Positions 7,252 through 17,512 of a stretch of DNA of 38,005 nt are shown piece by piece (within the stretch, counting starts at the first letter, position 1; each line of letters starts with the position of its first letter). The notes under the pieces are model-generated. The model saw nothing but the letters and a program-made list of their open reading frames with translations, had not been told where the DNA came from and did no database searches. The position numbers were made by a program, and so were the translations under genes. The stretch comes from Clostridia bacterium (GTDB lineage Bacteria; Bacillota; Clostridia; TANB77; CAG-508): assembly GCA_017528375.1 (NCBI GenBank), contig JAFXOY010000079.1:1-38005 (forward strand). Reading direction: 5' to 3'.

Positions 7252-8352
7252 ATGGATAGAAGTAAAAAAATTATAAAAACAAGTATTATAGGAATAATTG
7301 TTAATATATTTTTAGTTATATTTAAAACAATAATAGGATTAATAACAAATTCAATAGCAATTATACTTGATGCAATAAACAATTTAACAGATGCTTTATC
7401 ATCTGTTATTACAATCGTAGGTACAAAACTTGCAAATAAGGCACCAGACAAGAAACATCCATATGGACATGGAAGAATAGAATATTTTACATCAGTTATA
7501 ATATCTACAATAGTTCTGGTAGCAGGTATAACTGCAGGAAAAGAATCAATTGAAAAAATAATAAATCCAGAAAAAGTGGAGTATTCAATAATTTCACTTA
7601 TAATAATTTTTGTTGCAGTTGTTGTAAAATTAATAATGGGAAAATATGTAAAAGCTGTTGGAAAAAAATTATCATCACAAAGCCTAGTAGCATCAGGGCA
7701 AGATGCGTTTATGGATGCAGTATTATCTTTTACAACATTAATTGCAGGAATAATAAACTTTATATGGAAAATAAGTATAGAAGGATTCTTAGGAGTAGCT
7801 ATATCAATAATTATTATAAAATCTGCAATTGAAATATTAAAAGATACAATTGACTCAATGCTTGGTGAAAGGGCAGATAAAGACTTAGTTGATAAGTTAA
7901 AAGCTAGTATAACATCATTTAAAGAAGTGCAAGGTGCATACGATTTAAATTTGCACAATTATGGACCTTCTAAGATTATAGCATCAGTACATATACAAGT
8001 AAGGAACGATATGACAGCTGAACAAATCCACATATTAACAAGAGAAATAGAATACAAAATATACAAGGAATACGGAATCGCATTAACAATTGGAATATAT
8101 GCAGCTAATGATAATGGTGAATATGGAGAGATGAAAAGAGAAATTGTCAAAACAATAAAGGAATATAACACTATATTACAAATGCATGGGTTTTATGTAA
8201 ATGAAGAAAACAAAAATGTATATTTCGATTTAATAATAGATTTTGAAGAAAAAGAAAAAGAAGGCATCCTAAAAAAAATAATAGAAGAATTAAAATCAAA
8301 ATATAATGATTATAATTTTAATATTATTTTAGATTCAGATATAAGTGATTAG
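7252..8352 (+). CDS. Cation diffusion facilitator family transporter
   Basis: 366 aa. The N-terminal half has about six membrane segments, with the metal-site motif DAINNLTDALSSVI and the family signature HPYGHGRIEYF (about residues 75-85). A second site motif QDAFMDAVLS lies near residue 150. The C-terminal half is a cytoplasmic ferredoxin-like domain (VQGAYDLNLHNYG, VHIQVRNDMT, EIEYKIYKEYGI) that extends further than in minimal members. Family proteins export divalent metals such as zinc, iron or manganese using proton antiport. Metal choice cannot be fixed here. Leader 7185-7251 shows AAGAGG close to the ATG. Confidence 0.92.
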   Translation: MDRSKKIIKTSIIGIIVNIFLVIFKTIIGLITNSIAIILDAINNLTDALSSVITIVGTKLANKAPDKKHPYGHGRIEYFTSVIISTIVLVAGITAGKESIEKIINPEKVEYSIISLIIIFVAVVVKLIMGKYVKAVGKKLSSQSLVASGQDAFMDAVLSFTTLIAGIINFIWKISIEGFLGVAISIIIIKSAIEILKDTIDSMLGERADKDLVDKLKASITSFKEVQGAYDLNLHNYGPSKIIASVHIQVRNDMTAEQIHILTREIEYKIYKEYGIALTIGIYAANDNGEYGEMKREIVKTIKEYNTILQMHGFYVNEENKNVYFDLIIDFEEKEKEGILKKIIEELKSKYNDYNFNIILDSDISD

Positions 8353-8358
8353 AATTAT

Positions 8359-8392
8359 AAAAGCAAATGGTTGTAAATCATTTGCTTTTGTG
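8359..8392 (+). terminator. Terminator after the CDF transporter
   Basis: A perfect 11-bp stem, AAAAGCAAATG (8359-8369) with CATTTGCTTTT (8379-8389), has a 9-nt loop. Confidence 0.85.
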
Positions 8393-8456
8393 ATATATAT
8401 AAATTATTAAAAAAAGTAAGAATGGAATATATATTGTAAAAAAAGGAAAGTAATAT

Positions 8457-9155
8457 ATGGAATTAGTTATAAAAGATTTATATAAAAACTTTGAAAAAAA
8501 AGAAGTATTAAAAGGAATAAATTTTAAATTTGAAAAGGGAAAAATATATGGACTATTAGGAAGAAATGGAGCAGGAAAAACAACATTGTTTAACTGTATA
8601 AGTTCAGAAATACAAATAAATAAAGGTGAAATTTATTTAATTGAAAGTGAGAAACAAAGAAGGATAAATGATAGTGATATTGGTTATGTAATTTCAACAC
8701 CAAATGTTCCAGAGTTTTTAACTGGAAGAGAGTTTTTGAAATTCTTTATAGATATAAATAAAAAGGAAATAAAAAATTTAAAAACAATAGATGAATATTT
8801 TGAATATCTAAAACTAGATGAAGCAGATAAAGATAAATTATTAAAAGACTATTCACACGGAATGAAAAACAAAATGCAAATGTTAATTAATATAATTGCA
8901 AACCCAAACATACTACTATTAGATGAGCCATTAACATCTTTAGATGTAGTAATGGCAGATGAAATTCAACAAATGTTAAAACAAATTAAAAGTGAACATA
9001 TTATAATTTTTTCAACACATATAATGGAACTTGCTCTTAGCTTATGCGATGAAATAGTTATTTTAAATAAAGGAGTTCTTGAAAAAATAGAAAAAGCAAA
9101 TCTAAATAACGAAGACTTTAAAAACAAAATAATTAATGTACTAAAGGAGGAATAG
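8457..9155 (+). CDS. ABC transporter ATP-binding protein
   Basis: 232 aa, a typical single nucleotide-binding domain. Walker A GRNGAGKT is at residues 35-42, the signature is the variant YSHGMKNKMQ (about 137-146), Walker B is ILLLDEPLTSLD and the switch histidine is in FSTHIMEL. It energises the permease encoded three bases downstream, whose ribosome binding site (AAAGGAGG) lies in its last codons. Substrate is not evident; the pair resembles ABC-2 type exporters of drugs, peptides or lipids. Confidence 0.93.
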   Translation: MELVIKDLYKNFEKKEVLKGINFKFEKGKIYGLLGRNGAGKTTLFNCISSEIQINKGEIYLIESEKQRRINDSDIGYVISTPNVPEFLTGREFLKFFIDINKKEIKNLKTIDEYFEYLKLDEADKDKLLKDYSHGMKNKMQMLINIIANPNILLLDEPLTSLDVVMADEIQQMLKQIKSEHIIIFSTHIMELALSLCDEIVILNKGVLEKIEKANLNNEDFKNKIINVLKEE

Positions 9156-9157
9156 AA

Positions 9158-10777
9158 ATGCTTGAAACTTTTTTATTATCATACAAATTAAAAACTACCT
9201 ATATAACAAATAGTGTAATTTATTCATTAAAACAAATTCCACTTATAGGCAAGACAATTTCAGATGCATGTTATACAGATAAAACACTTATAATAATAGC
9301 ATATATAATCTCCAGTTTAAAAACAATACTTTGGGATATTTTAATAAAAAAATTTCTATACATAATATTTATGTATATTATGATTCCATCATTATTATAC
9401 TCATTTATTTATGACATAAATTTAGAAAATTTAGAAATTACCATACCAATATTAACAACATATGTTTTTCTAACAGTCATTGGTGGATTTATGAATAATG
9501 ACATGTTTAAAACAAGCAAAGACAAGTACTATGCTATAATCACAATGAAAATAGACGCAAAAAAATACATAATAACAAATTACATATCGAATTTACTAAA
9601 AACAATGTTAGGGATATTAATAGCAACACTTGTATTTACAATAGGAGAACAAATGTCAATAATAACATTATTTTTATTACCAGTGTATTTAGTGCTTGTA
9701 AAAATAATTTTTACAGGGCTAAATATATTACATTTTAAAAAAACAGAAAGAATTATAAGTGGAAGTATAACAAATTTTTTTAAAATTATAGTATCAGTAA
9801 TATTATTATTCATAGCATATATATTACCTATATTTAATATCGAAATAAATGAAAATATTTTTTATCTAATTTTAGCTATAACATTTGTATTAGCAATAAA
9901 AGGAGCTATAGAAATTATAAAATTTAATGACTATAAAAGAATGTATAAAGTTAGAGAAATAGAATCAGAAGCTCTTGGATTGAAGAGCATAAAATACCAA
10001 CACAAAAAACTAACAGAACAAGTACATAATCAAATAGATATAGGAGAAAAATTTGAAAGTAAGAAAACAGGATATGCATTTTTCAATAAGCTATTTATAA
10101 ATAGACATAAAAAAATAATAGAAAAAGCAATAAAAATAGAGACAATTATTATAATTGCAATGGTAATTGTATTAATAGGAGTAATAGAAATAATAAATGA
10201 CCCAGGAACGAATTCAAGTATAAATGTTTTTTTACTTAACTCATTACCATATTTTACCTTAATAATGTTTTGGTTAAATAGAAGTGCAACAATAACACAA
10301 GCAATGTATATGAACTGTGATCATAGTATGTTAACATACAAATTCTATAGAACTCCAAAAGCAATATTAGGGCTATTTAAAGAAAGATTAAAAACACTAA
10401 TTGCAGTAAATTTAATACCAGCTGGAATATTAGCAATAGAGCTACCAGCGATATTATTATTATCTGGAGGAACAGATAATCCATTAAACTATTTAGTATT
10501 ATTTGTATCAATAATATCAATGAGCATATTCTTTTCAATACACCATTTAGTAATATATTATTTATTACAACCATATACAAAAGAATCAGAGCTAAAAGGA
10601 GCATCATACAAAGTAGTTCAATCTGCAACATATTTATTATGCTATTTTTTTTCAGACCTAAAAATGGATACAACAGTATTTGGATTATGTATGATAGCAT
10701 TTAGTATAGGATACATATTTATATCAATGTTTTTAGTATACAAAAATGCACCAAAAACATTTAAAATAAGAAATTAA
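9158..10777 (+). CDS. ABC-2 type permease
   Basis: 539 aa with about ten to twelve hydrophobic segments, in two blocks separated by a charged cytoplasmic stretch near residues 260-320 (YKRMYKVREIESEALGLK). It pairs with the ATPase just upstream and should form a dimeric membrane channel with it. There is no recognisable substrate signature. The unusually large size fits a fused two-part exporter permease of low-GC Gram-positives. Only an imperfect AT-rich inverted repeat follows the stop. Confidence 0.8.
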   Translation: MLETFLLSYKLKTTYITNSVIYSLKQIPLIGKTISDACYTDKTLIIIAYIISSLKTILWDILIKKFLYIIFMYIMIPSLLYSFIYDINLENLEITIPILTTYVFLTVIGGFMNNDMFKTSKDKYYAIITMKIDAKKYIITNYISNLLKTMLGILIATLVFTIGEQMSIITLFLLPVYLVLVKIIFTGLNILHFKKTERIISGSITNFFKIIVSVILLFIAYILPIFNIEINENIFYLILAITFVLAIKGAIEIIKFNDYKRMYKVREIESEALGLKSIKYQHKKLTEQVHNQIDIGEKFESKKTGYAFFNKLFINRHKKIIEKAIKIETIIIIAMVIVLIGVIEIINDPGTNSSINVFLLNSLPYFTLIMFWLNRSATITQAMYMNCDHSMLTYKFYRTPKAILGLFKERLKTLIAVNLIPAGILAIELPAILLLSGGTDNPLNYLVLFVSIISMSIFFSIHHLVIYYLLQPYTKESELKGASYKVVQSATYLLCYFFSDLKMDTTVFGLCMIAFSIGYIFISMFLVYKNAPKTFKIRN

Positions 10778-10873
10778 AATTTTCAAAAGGAAGAGTCAAA
10801 TCTTAGAAATTTTTGGTTCAAGAGGGACAAAAAATATTCAGAATTTATTATGTAGAAGAGGAGAAATAATATA

Positions 10874-11950
10874 ATGCCTAACATAAATGATTATTTAAAA
10901 TGGAGAGGAGAGATTCCAATATCAAAAAGCTTTCCGTTTAATGAGATTGACAGTATGATTTTAGCGAGATTTTCATATTTGATTTTTGATAAAATTAATA
11001 TGGAAGAAGTAGAAACGATATATTCAATATCAGAAAAAATGAAAAATTTTTCAAATGAAGAGTTTAGATATAACGGAGACAAAGAGTTAATTCAAAATTT
11101 AGGAAATAGTTTACGATTTAGAGATATGAGGGTAACTGATTTTATAGAAAACAATGAAAAAGATAACGAGAAACAGTTTGGAGCAATAGTGATACACAAT
11201 AGCAAAAATGAGATATACATATCTTTTATTGGTACCAACAGAACAATTTATGGTTGGAAAGAAGATTTTAATATGTCATTTATGGAAAATGTACCCTGTC
11301 AAATTGCAGGATATCAATATCTTGGAGAAATTGCAAACAAATATAAAAACACTAAAATAAGAATTGGTGGACATTCAAAAGGAGGGAATATTGCAATTTA
11401 TTCTGCTATAACAACAGAAGAAGAAATAAAAAAAAGAATAATAAAAGTATATAATTATGATGGACAAGGATTTAATAACAAATTTATAAAAAAACATGAT
11501 AAAGATGCAATTATGGATAAAATACAAACATATTTTCCGCAAGAATCAATAATAGGAAGAATTATGAATCATAAAGAAAAAACAGTAGTAATTTTTAGTA
11601 CAGCAAAGGGGATATTACAACATGACATATACTCTTGGCAAGTATTAGGAACAGAACCTATATATGCTTATGAACTAACCAAAACAAGTGAAATAATAAG
11701 CAAAACAGTAACCAATTGGCTAGAGAACACCACGGAAGAAAAAAGAAAAGTATTTTTCGATAGTGTATTTAGTATTATATATTCAACAGAAGCAAATACA
11801 TTTGGAGATATATCTAGAGAAATAACCAAAAGTATACCAATATTATTAAAAAGCTATGTACATATATCAAAAGAAGATAAATCAACAATTACAGGAATGA
11901 TTAGATTATTTTTAAAGACATATTTTACAGAGCTAATGAATAACAGATAA
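10874..11950 (+). CDS. DUF2974 (Mbeg1-like) alpha/beta-hydrolase protein
   Basis: 358 aa. The nucleophile elbow is GGHSKGGN with serine 168, preceded by a lipase-like strand (EIYISFIGTNRTIYGWKEDF) and followed by YNYDGQGFN; this pattern is typical of DUF2974. Family proteins are predicted cytoplasmic lipases or esterases without a firm assigned substrate. GAAGAGGAG precedes the ATG by about a dozen bases. A long hairpin terminator begins at its stop codon, separating it from secA. Confidence 0.85.
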   Translation: MPNINDYLKWRGEIPISKSFPFNEIDSMILARFSYLIFDKINMEEVETIYSISEKMKNFSNEEFRYNGDKELIQNLGNSLRFRDMRVTDFIENNEKDNEKQFGAIVIHNSKNEIYISFIGTNRTIYGWKEDFNMSFMENVPCQIAGYQYLGEIANKYKNTKIRIGGHSKGGNIAIYSAITTEEEIKKRIIKVYNYDGQGFNNKFIKKHDKDAIMDKIQTYFPQESIIGRIMNHKEKTVVIFSTAKGILQHDIYSWQVLGTEPIYAYELTKTSEIISKTVTNWLENTTEEKRKVFFDSVFSIIYSTEANTFGDISREITKSIPILLKSYVHISKEDKSTITGMIRLFLKTYFTELMNNR

Positions 11951-12019
11951 ATTTCTCAATAGGTATGCCCCAGTTTAAAAATTTTTTAAAAAACTAGGGC
12001 ATCCCAATTGAGAAATTTT
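11949..12019 (+). terminator. Long hairpin terminator before secA
   Basis: AAATTTCTCAAT pairs with ATTGAGAAATTT and an inner TATGCCC pairs with GGGCAT(C), giving a long imperfect stem around an A/T-rich loop. T residues follow the right arm. It overlaps the stop codon of the DUF2974 gene. Confidence 0.8.
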
Positions 12020-12022
12020 ATC

Positions 12023-12051
12023 TTGATAAATAATTAAAAACATGATATATT
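12023..12051 (+). promoter_or_regulatory. Sigma-A promoter of secA
   Basis: TTGATA (12023-12028) and TATATT (12046-12051) are spaced by 17 bases. The predicted start near 12058 precedes GAAAGGA and the ATG at 12084. Confidence 0.65.
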
Positions 12052-12083
12052 AAATTACATAATAGTTTGAAAGGAAGCATAAG

Positions 12084-14852
12084 ATGGGAATCTTTAATAA
12101 AATTTTTAAATCATATTCTGAAAAAGAAGTAAAAAGAGTAATGCCTATTGTAGAAAGGATTAATTCACTAGAAGAAAATATTTCTAAATTAACAGACAGT
12201 GATTTAAAATACAAAACTCAAGAATTTAAGGATAGAGTTAGTAAAGGAGAAACGCTAGATAGTATATTACCAGAAGCATTTGCTGTTATGAGAGAGGCAT
12301 CAAAAAGAGTATTGGGAATGAGACATTTTGATGTGCAACTAATTGGTGGTATTATTCTTCACCAAGGAAGAATAGCCGAAATGAAAACAGGAGAAGGAAA
12401 AACACTAGTTGCAACACTTCCAGCATATTTAAATGCAATAACAGGGAAGGGCGTTCATGTAATTACAGTAAATGATTATCTTGCAAAAAGAGATAGCGAA
12501 TGGATGGGAAAAATATATAAATTCTTAGGATTATCAGTAGGTTTAGTAATTAGCGGAATGAATCAAGAGGAAAAACAAAAGGCATATTCTGCAGATATTA
12601 CATATGGAACAAATAATGAATTTGGATTTGATAATCTAAGGGATAATATGGTGATATATAAAGAACAAGCGGTACAACGAGGTCTTAATTTTGCAATTGT
12701 AGACGAGATAGATAGTATATTAATTGATGAAGCTCGTACACCATTAATAATTTCAGGAAGAGGAACAGAATCATCAGACTTATATAAAAAAGCTAATGAC
12801 TTTGTAAAAAGACTAACACCAAAAGTAATAGTTGAAGAAGATGTAAAAGATACAGAACAAGCAGAAGACAATGAAAAATATGATTATATTATTGATTTAA
12901 AAGCAAAATCAGCATCATTAACAGCTAAAGGAATAGAAAAAGCAGAAAAAACATTTAATGTAGAGAACTTAGATGACCTAGATAATTCAGAATTAGTACA
13001 TCATATAAATCAAGCATTACGTGCACATGGAGTAATGAAGAAAGATATTGATTACATTGTAAAAGACGGTGAAGTATTAATTGTAGATGAATTCACAGGA
13101 CGTATAATGTATGGAAGAAGATATAATAATGGCTTACATCAAGCAATAGAAGCCAAAGAAGGAGTAAAAATAGCAGATGAATCAAAAACATTGGCTACTA
13201 TAACTTTCCAAAACTATTTTAGAATGTATGAAAAATTATCAGGAATGACAGGTACAGCAATGACAGAAGAAGCTGAATTTCAAGAAATATATAAACTTGA
13301 TGTTATTGCTATACCAACAAATAAGCCAATGATTAGAAAAGATCAAAATGATGTTATTTATAAGAATGAAAAAGCAAAATTTAATGCAATTGTGGAAGAA
13401 ATAAAAAAGAGTCATGAAAAAGGCCAACCAGTCCTTGTTGGAACGATTTCAATTGAAAACTCGGAAAAATTAAGTAACATTTTAAAAAGAGAAGGTATAC
13501 CACATCAAGTATTAAATGCAAAATTTCACGAAAAAGAAGCAGCAATAATTGCACAAGCTGGAAAGTATGGAGCTGTAACCATTTCCACTAATATGGCAGG
13601 ACGTGGTACAGATATAATACTTGGAGGAAACTCTGAATTTTTAGCAAAACAAGAAATGAAAAAAAGAGGATATTCGGACGAATTAATAGAACAAGCAGAT
13701 GCTTTTAATGAAACTGATGATAATGAAATATTAAAGGCAAGGGAAAAATTTGAAGAGTTAAAAAATAAATATGAAGAAGAAATTAAAGATGAGAAACAAA
13801 GAGTAATAGAAGCTGGTGGACTAAAAATAATAGGAACAGAAAGACATGAATCAAGGAGAATAGATAACCAATTAAGAGGAAGAAGTGGACGTCAAGGAGA
13901 TGTAGGAGAATCAAGATTCTTTATATCGCTGGATGATGACTTAATGAAAATATTTGGTGGTGATATGATAACAAATGTATATAATACTATTGGAATGGAT
14001 GAAAATATTCCAATAGAAGCACGAATAATATCATCAGCAGTTGAAAATGCACAAAAAAGAGTAGAAGGTAGAAACTTTAGTATACGTAAAAATGTTTTGC
14101 AATATGATGATGTTATGAACACACAAAGAGAAATAATATACGGTCAAAGACGAGACGTATTAGATGGTAAGAATTTAAAAGAAAGCATATTAAAGATGAT
14201 AGAACCAGTAGCAATTGGAGTTACATCTAATTTCTTTACAGGTGAAGAAAATATTAGTAAAGAAGCTCTTGCTCAAGAAATTAAAATAAACTTTGGTATT
14301 GAAGGATTAAAATCTATAGAAAAAGAGACATTAAATCAAAGGGAGATTATAGAAGAAATAGTAGAGATTGCAAATGAGAAGTATGAAAAAAAAGAACAAG
14401 AGAATGGACAAGAAGAAACAAGAGAATTAGAAAGAGTAGTTATGCTAAAGGTAGTAGATCAAAGATGGATGGATCATATTGATGCAATGGATGATTTAAA
14501 AGATGGAATAGGATTACGAGCATATGGACAAAAAGACCCTGTAGCTCAATACAGAATAGAAGGATTTGACATGTTTGATGAAATGGTTGCTGGAATACAA
14601 AGAGATGTTATAAAAATTTTATTAAATATTCAAAAAGCAGGGGAAGTAAAAAGAACACAAACAGCAACAATAACATCTGCAGCACAAGAAAAATTACAAA
14701 GTATAAATGTAGTTACAGAAGGAGGTCCTACACAAAAAGTAACTCAAGAATCAAAAAGAGAACCAATAGTAAACCAAGGCCCAAAAGTAGGAAGAAATGA
14801 TCCATGCCCATGTGGAAGTGGCAAAAAGTACAAACAATGTTGTGGAAAATAA
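12084..14852 (+). CDS. secA: Preprotein translocase ATPase SecA
   Basis: 922 aa, a full-length SecA. Visible features in order are Walker [10 protein letters not shown], the DEAD-like [15 protein letters not shown], the preprotein cross-linking region, the second RecA domain ([32 protein letters not shown]), the helical scaffold ([11 protein letters not shown]-type motif) and a C-terminal zinc tail, [17 protein letters not shown]. SecA drives secretory proteins through SecYEG using ATP, so it serves the exported proteins in this window. No hairpin with a T run directly follows its stop. The next terminator (15035) lies inside the ICE end, so the ICE may have replaced the native 3' flank. Confidence 0.98.
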   Translation: MGIFNKIFKSYSEKEVKRVMPIVERINSLEENISKLTDSDLKYKTQEFKDRVSKGETLDSILPEAFAVMREASKRVLGMRHFDVQLIGGIILHQGRIAEMKTGEGKTLVATLPAYLNAITGKGVHVITVNDYLAKRDSEWMGKIYKFLGLSVGLVISGMNQEEKQKAYSADITYGTNNEFGFDNLRDNMVIYKEQAVQRGLNFAIVDEIDSILIDEARTPLIISGRGTESSDLYKKANDFVKRLTPKVIVEEDVKDTEQAEDNEKYDYIIDLKAKSASLTAKGIEKAEKTFNVENLDDLDNSELVHHINQALRAHGVMKKDIDYIVKDGEVLIVDEFTGRIMYGRRYNNGLHQAIEAKEGVKIADESKTLATITFQNYFRMYEKLSGMTGTAMTEEAEFQEIYKLDVIAIPTNKPMIRKDQNDVIYKNEKAKFNAIVEEIKKSHEKGQPVLVGTISIENSEKLSNILKREGIPHQVLNAKFHEKEAAIIAQAGKYGAVTISTNMAGRGTDIILGGNSEFLAKQEMKKRGYSDELIEQADAFNETDDNEILKAREKFEELKNKYEEEIKDEKQRVIEAGGLKIIGTERHESRRIDNQLRGRSGRQGDVGESRFFISLDDDLMKIFGGDMITNVYNTIGMDENIPIEARIISSAVENAQKRVEGRNFSIRKNVLQYDDVMNTQREIIYGQRRDVLDGKNLKESILKMIEPVAIGVTSNFFTGEENISKEALAQEIKINFGIEGLKSIEKETLNQREIIEEIVEIANEKYEKKEQENGQEETRELERVVMLKVVDQRWMDHIDAMDDLKDGIGLRAYGQKDPVAQYRIEGFDMFDEMVAGIQRDVIKILLNIQKAGEVKRTQTATITSAAQEKLQSINVVTEGGPTQKVTQESKREPIVNQGPKVGRNDPCPCGSGKKYKQCCGK

Positions 14853-14907
14853 TTTCGCAAAGCCTTATAAAATAAGGAAATGTGAAAAAATGAAAAATTA
14901 GAAAAAA

Positions 14908-15023
14908 TGTCCACAGAGGTCAAAATGTCCACAATTCGTCCACGAAATAATAATTTTGAGGACGAGAATTAGAAAAACCTATATAAATCAAGGAAAAATC
15001 TACGTGGACAAACTATGTGGACA
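14908..15023 (+). repeat. Candidate integrase arm-type sites and att region
   Basis: GTCCAC units occur directly at 14908 (TGTCCAC), 14926 (TGTCCAC) and 14937 (CGTCCAC) and inverted at 15004 and 15017 (GTGGACA). Between them lies an imperfect inverted repeat, AATTCGTCC with GGACGAGAATT. Clusters of short oriented repeats at an element end next to int are typical of integrase arm binding. A poly-A rich tract (about 14885-14907) just outside could be the crossover region; I cannot fix the core. Confidence 0.6.
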
Positions 15024-15034
15024 ATGTTATATAA

Positions 15035-15065
15035 ATGTCAGCATTCGTGAATGTTGGCATTTTTT
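15035..15065 (+). terminator. Terminator in front of the integrase gene
   Basis: ATGTCAGCATTC pairs with GAATGTTGGCAT (two G-T pairs) in a 12-bp stem, followed by a T run. It would stop read-through from secA or from beyond the element end before int. Confidence 0.75.
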
Positions 15066-15098
15066 CGTTCACTAAATTATAGTGAAGGAGAGAAAATT

Positions 15099-16409
15099 AT
15101 GGTAAGCGTAAGAAAACGTGGAAAGGTATATGAATACCGATTTGAAATTGCAACAGTTGAGGGAACAAGAAAATGGATATCAAAGTCTGGATATCCAACA
15201 AGACAGGAAGCATTTAAGGAGGGTGCAAAAGCATATAATGATTTTTATTATAATGGTACTAAAACACAGTTAAGAGAAAAAATGTCTTATGCAGACTTTT
15301 TAGATTATTGGGTTGATACTTATGCAAGTTTCAATTTGCATTATTCTACAACAGTAGCATATATAAACATTATAAAGAATCACGTTAAACCTAGAATAGG
15401 TTATTATCAATTATGGCAATTAGATACTAGATTACTTCAAGAATTTATAAATAAGATATATGTTGATTATTCTTTTTCTAAAAATTATATGGCTAGTATA
15501 TTAAAAGTTGTTAAAGGTTCATTAAAATATGCGTGTTATACACTAAATTATATAAATACTAATCCGGCAGAACACGTACACGCACCTAGAATAGATAAAA
15601 TACAAAGCGACCCTGCTCATATTTTTACACAAGAAGAATTTGAGAGAATATTAGAAAGATTTAAAGGGACACATTCAATTTATTATTCATTTTTAACAGC
15701 ATATTATACAGGTATGAGAGTATCAGAAGTATATGGATTAACTTGGGATTGTATTGATTTTGAAAAGAAAACTTTAACAATAAATAAAAATATTATAAAG
15801 AAAAATCAATATGGACTTCCTAAAAGAAAAAGCATAACAAAAGGTCATTCAGTTGGTGTATGGTATTATGGTGATTGCAAGAATCCTCAAAGTAGAAGAA
15901 CAATATCCATTGGAGATACTTTAATAAATGCTTTAAAAGAATATAAAAAAGAACAAGAAGAAAATAGAAAATTTTATGGAGATTCTTATTTATGCTATTA
16001 TGAAAAGAAAGTTCTTAATGAAATTACAAATAGAGAAGAAATTAAATTACTTGAAGCAAAAGCAGAATTAGGAGTTGGATTAAAAGAAGCACAATTAGTT
16101 TTTGTAAAAGAAAACGGACAATTTTTAGGTACTGATTCTCCTAAATATGCCTTTAAAGTTATTCATTATGAATTAGGAATAAATTGTAGATTTCACGATT
16201 TTAGAGATACACACGCAACAAAATTGATAGAAAGTGGTGCTGATATTAAGGCAGTTTCAAAAAGGTTAGGACATTCAACTATTCAAACAACTTATAATAT
16301 ATATGTTAAAGTGACAAATAAAATGGAAAATGATACAGTTAATAAGTTTGAGGAATATACGAATACATTAGAAATACCTAAAACAGTTGAAATGCCATAT
16401 TTAGCATAG
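15099..16409 (+). CDS. int: Tyrosine recombinase (ICE integrase)
   Basis: 436 aa from the ATG at 15099, which has AAGGAG eight bases upstream; an in-frame ATG at 15051 lies inside the terminator hairpin and is less likely. An N-terminal arm-binding domain (about 1-50) is followed by a SAM-like core-binding domain (about 65-165) and the catalytic domain. The expected catalytic set is present: R207 in GMRVSEVYGL, H366 and R369 in HDFRDTH, H392 in LGHST and Y402 in TTYNIY. It should integrate and excise the element. An insert of about 40 residues in the catalytic domain (EKKVLNEITNREE) is like Tn916-type integrases. Confidence 0.95.
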   Translation: MVSVRKRGKVYEYRFEIATVEGTRKWISKSGYPTRQEAFKEGAKAYNDFYYNGTKTQLREKMSYADFLDYWVDTYASFNLHYSTTVAYINIIKNHVKPRIGYYQLWQLDTRLLQEFINKIYVDYSFSKNYMASILKVVKGSLKYACYTLNYINTNPAEHVHAPRIDKIQSDPAHIFTQEEFERILERFKGTHSIYYSFLTAYYTGMRVSEVYGLTWDCIDFEKKTLTINKNIIKKNQYGLPKRKSITKGHSVGVWYYGDCKNPQSRRTISIGDTLINALKEYKKEQEENRKFYGDSYLCYYEKKVLNEITNREEIKLLEAKAELGVGLKEAQLVFVKENGQFLGTDSPKYAFKVIHYELGINCRFHDFRDTHATKLIESGADIKAVSKRLGHSTIQTTYNIYVKVTNKMENDTVNKFEEYTNTLEIPKTVEMPYLA

Positions 16410-16422
16410 GAGAGTGATTAGA

Positions 16423-16569
16423 GTGAAAAATAAAAAAATAAAGTTGCCTATATATAATAATGAGATAGAAATAATAATAAATGCCTTAATTGAGTTTAGA
16501 AATGAAATAATAAAGCAAGGAAGATATGCTAATCCTATTGATGAACTTATTATTAAAGTAAATAAATAG
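16423..16569 (+). CDS. Small ICE protein, paralog of the one before the coupling protein
   Basis: 48 aa, GTG start with GGAGAG nine bases upstream. The stretch YNNEIEIIINALIEFRNEII matches DKYELGILINALNEFRNKLI of the protein at 36301-36504, and ANPIDELIIKV matches TEYVDEVLLRA. The two small proteins therefore belong to one family, placed at opposite sides of the visible ICE. Function is unknown. It follows int by 13 bases and is probably co-transcribed with it. Confidence 0.75.
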   Translation: MKNKKIKLPIYNNEIEIIINALIEFRNEIIKQGRYANPIDELIIKVNK

Positions 16570-16575
16570 CACATT

Positions 16576-16606
16576 TGGACTGATTATAAATAGTCAGTTC
16601 TTTTTT
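16576..16606 (+). terminator. Terminator of the int unit
   Basis: GGACTGATTA pairs with TAGTCAGTTC (two G-T pairs) around TAAA, followed by a run of seven T. Confidence 0.8.
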
Positions 16607-16681
16607 TATGCCAGAAATGGAGTACATAGCCATTTTACTTAATTGTAGAGTGGCTAAATTAAAAAGAAAGGAGGAGAATAT

Positions 16682-17512
16682 ATGCAAGAAAGTAAGTGCA
16701 AGGTAATTGCTATTACAAATCAAAAAGGTGGCGTTGGTAAAACAACAACAACTTTTAATCTAGGAGTAGCATTAGCGAAACAAGGTAAAAAGGTTTTAAT
16801 AGTTGATGTTGATCCACAGAGCAACTTAACTACTTATGCAGGTTGGTACAAAGAAGAAGATTTAAAATATACTTTATCTGATTTGATGGAACAATCAATG
16901 AATGATGAAGAAATTAAAACAAAAGAAAGTATATTACACCACAAAGAGAATATAGATTTGATTCCATCTAGTTTAAATCTATCTGCATTAGAAAACTCAC
17001 TAGCCTATGCTATGAGTAGAGAATACACTTTAAGGAATTGTTTATCTGTTGTAAAAAACGATTATGACTATATCTTATTAGATTGTCAGCCAAGTTTAGG
17101 TATGCTAACTATAAATGCTCTTGCTAGTGCAGATAGTGTCCTAGTTCCTGTGCAAAGTGAATATTTTGCATTAAGAGGAATGACCGATTTATTTAAGATA
17201 ATAAATAAGGTAAGAAGGCAAATAAATCCTACACTAAAAATAGATGGAGCATTTCTAACATTAGTAGATAAAAGGACTAATCTAACAAAAGAAATAGAAA
17301 AACAGATAAAAGACAATTATGGGAGTATATTAAAGTTGTATGATACTAAAATACCTCGTGCTGTTAAAACTGCTGAATCTACTTCGTCTGGGGGAAGTAT
17401 ATTTTCTTATGATAAAAGTGGTGTTGTAGCAGAAGCATATTCTTCGTTGACAAAGGAGGTGCTTGATGATGGCAAAAGACTTATCAAAAATGCCACTGCC
17501 AAAGTTAGATGA
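16682..17512 (+). CDS. parA: ParA-family partition ATPase
   Basis: 276 aa. It has the deviant Walker A KGGVGKTT (residues 15-22), the A' motif DVDPQSNLT and the Walker B-like YILLDCQPSLGML, as in Soj/ParA. With ParB it should segregate or stabilise the excised circular or replicating form of the ICE; it binds DNA non-specifically in its ATP state. The start follows GAAAGGAGGAG. A 32-codon frame (16608-16706) overlaps its start but lacks a ribosome binding site. Confidence 0.95.
   Translation: MQESKCKVIAITNQKGGVGKTTTTFNLGVALAKQGKKVLIVDVDPQSNLTTYAGWYKEEDLKYTLSDLMEQSMNDEEIKTKESILHHKENIDLIPSSLNLSALENSLAYAMSREYTLRNCLSVVKNDYDYILLDCQPSLGMLTINALASADSVLVPVQSEYFALRGMTDLFKIINKVRRQINPTLKIDGAFLTLVDKRTNLTKEIEKQIKDNYGSILKLYDTKIPRAVKTAESTSSGGSIFSYDKSGVVAEAYSSLTKEVLDDGKRLIKNATAKVR

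Noticed and set aside
7236-7958. 240-codon minus-strand frame opposite the CDF transporter
   Set aside because: It is a shadow of a strongly supported gene with conserved motifs.
14863-14877. CCTTAT/ATAAGG hairpin as the secA terminator
   Set aside because: Only six base pairs and no T run after it.
16608-16706. 32-codon frame overlapping the parA start, like an attenuator leader
   Set aside because: It begins in the terminator T run with no ribosome binding site and no stem alternation that I can show.
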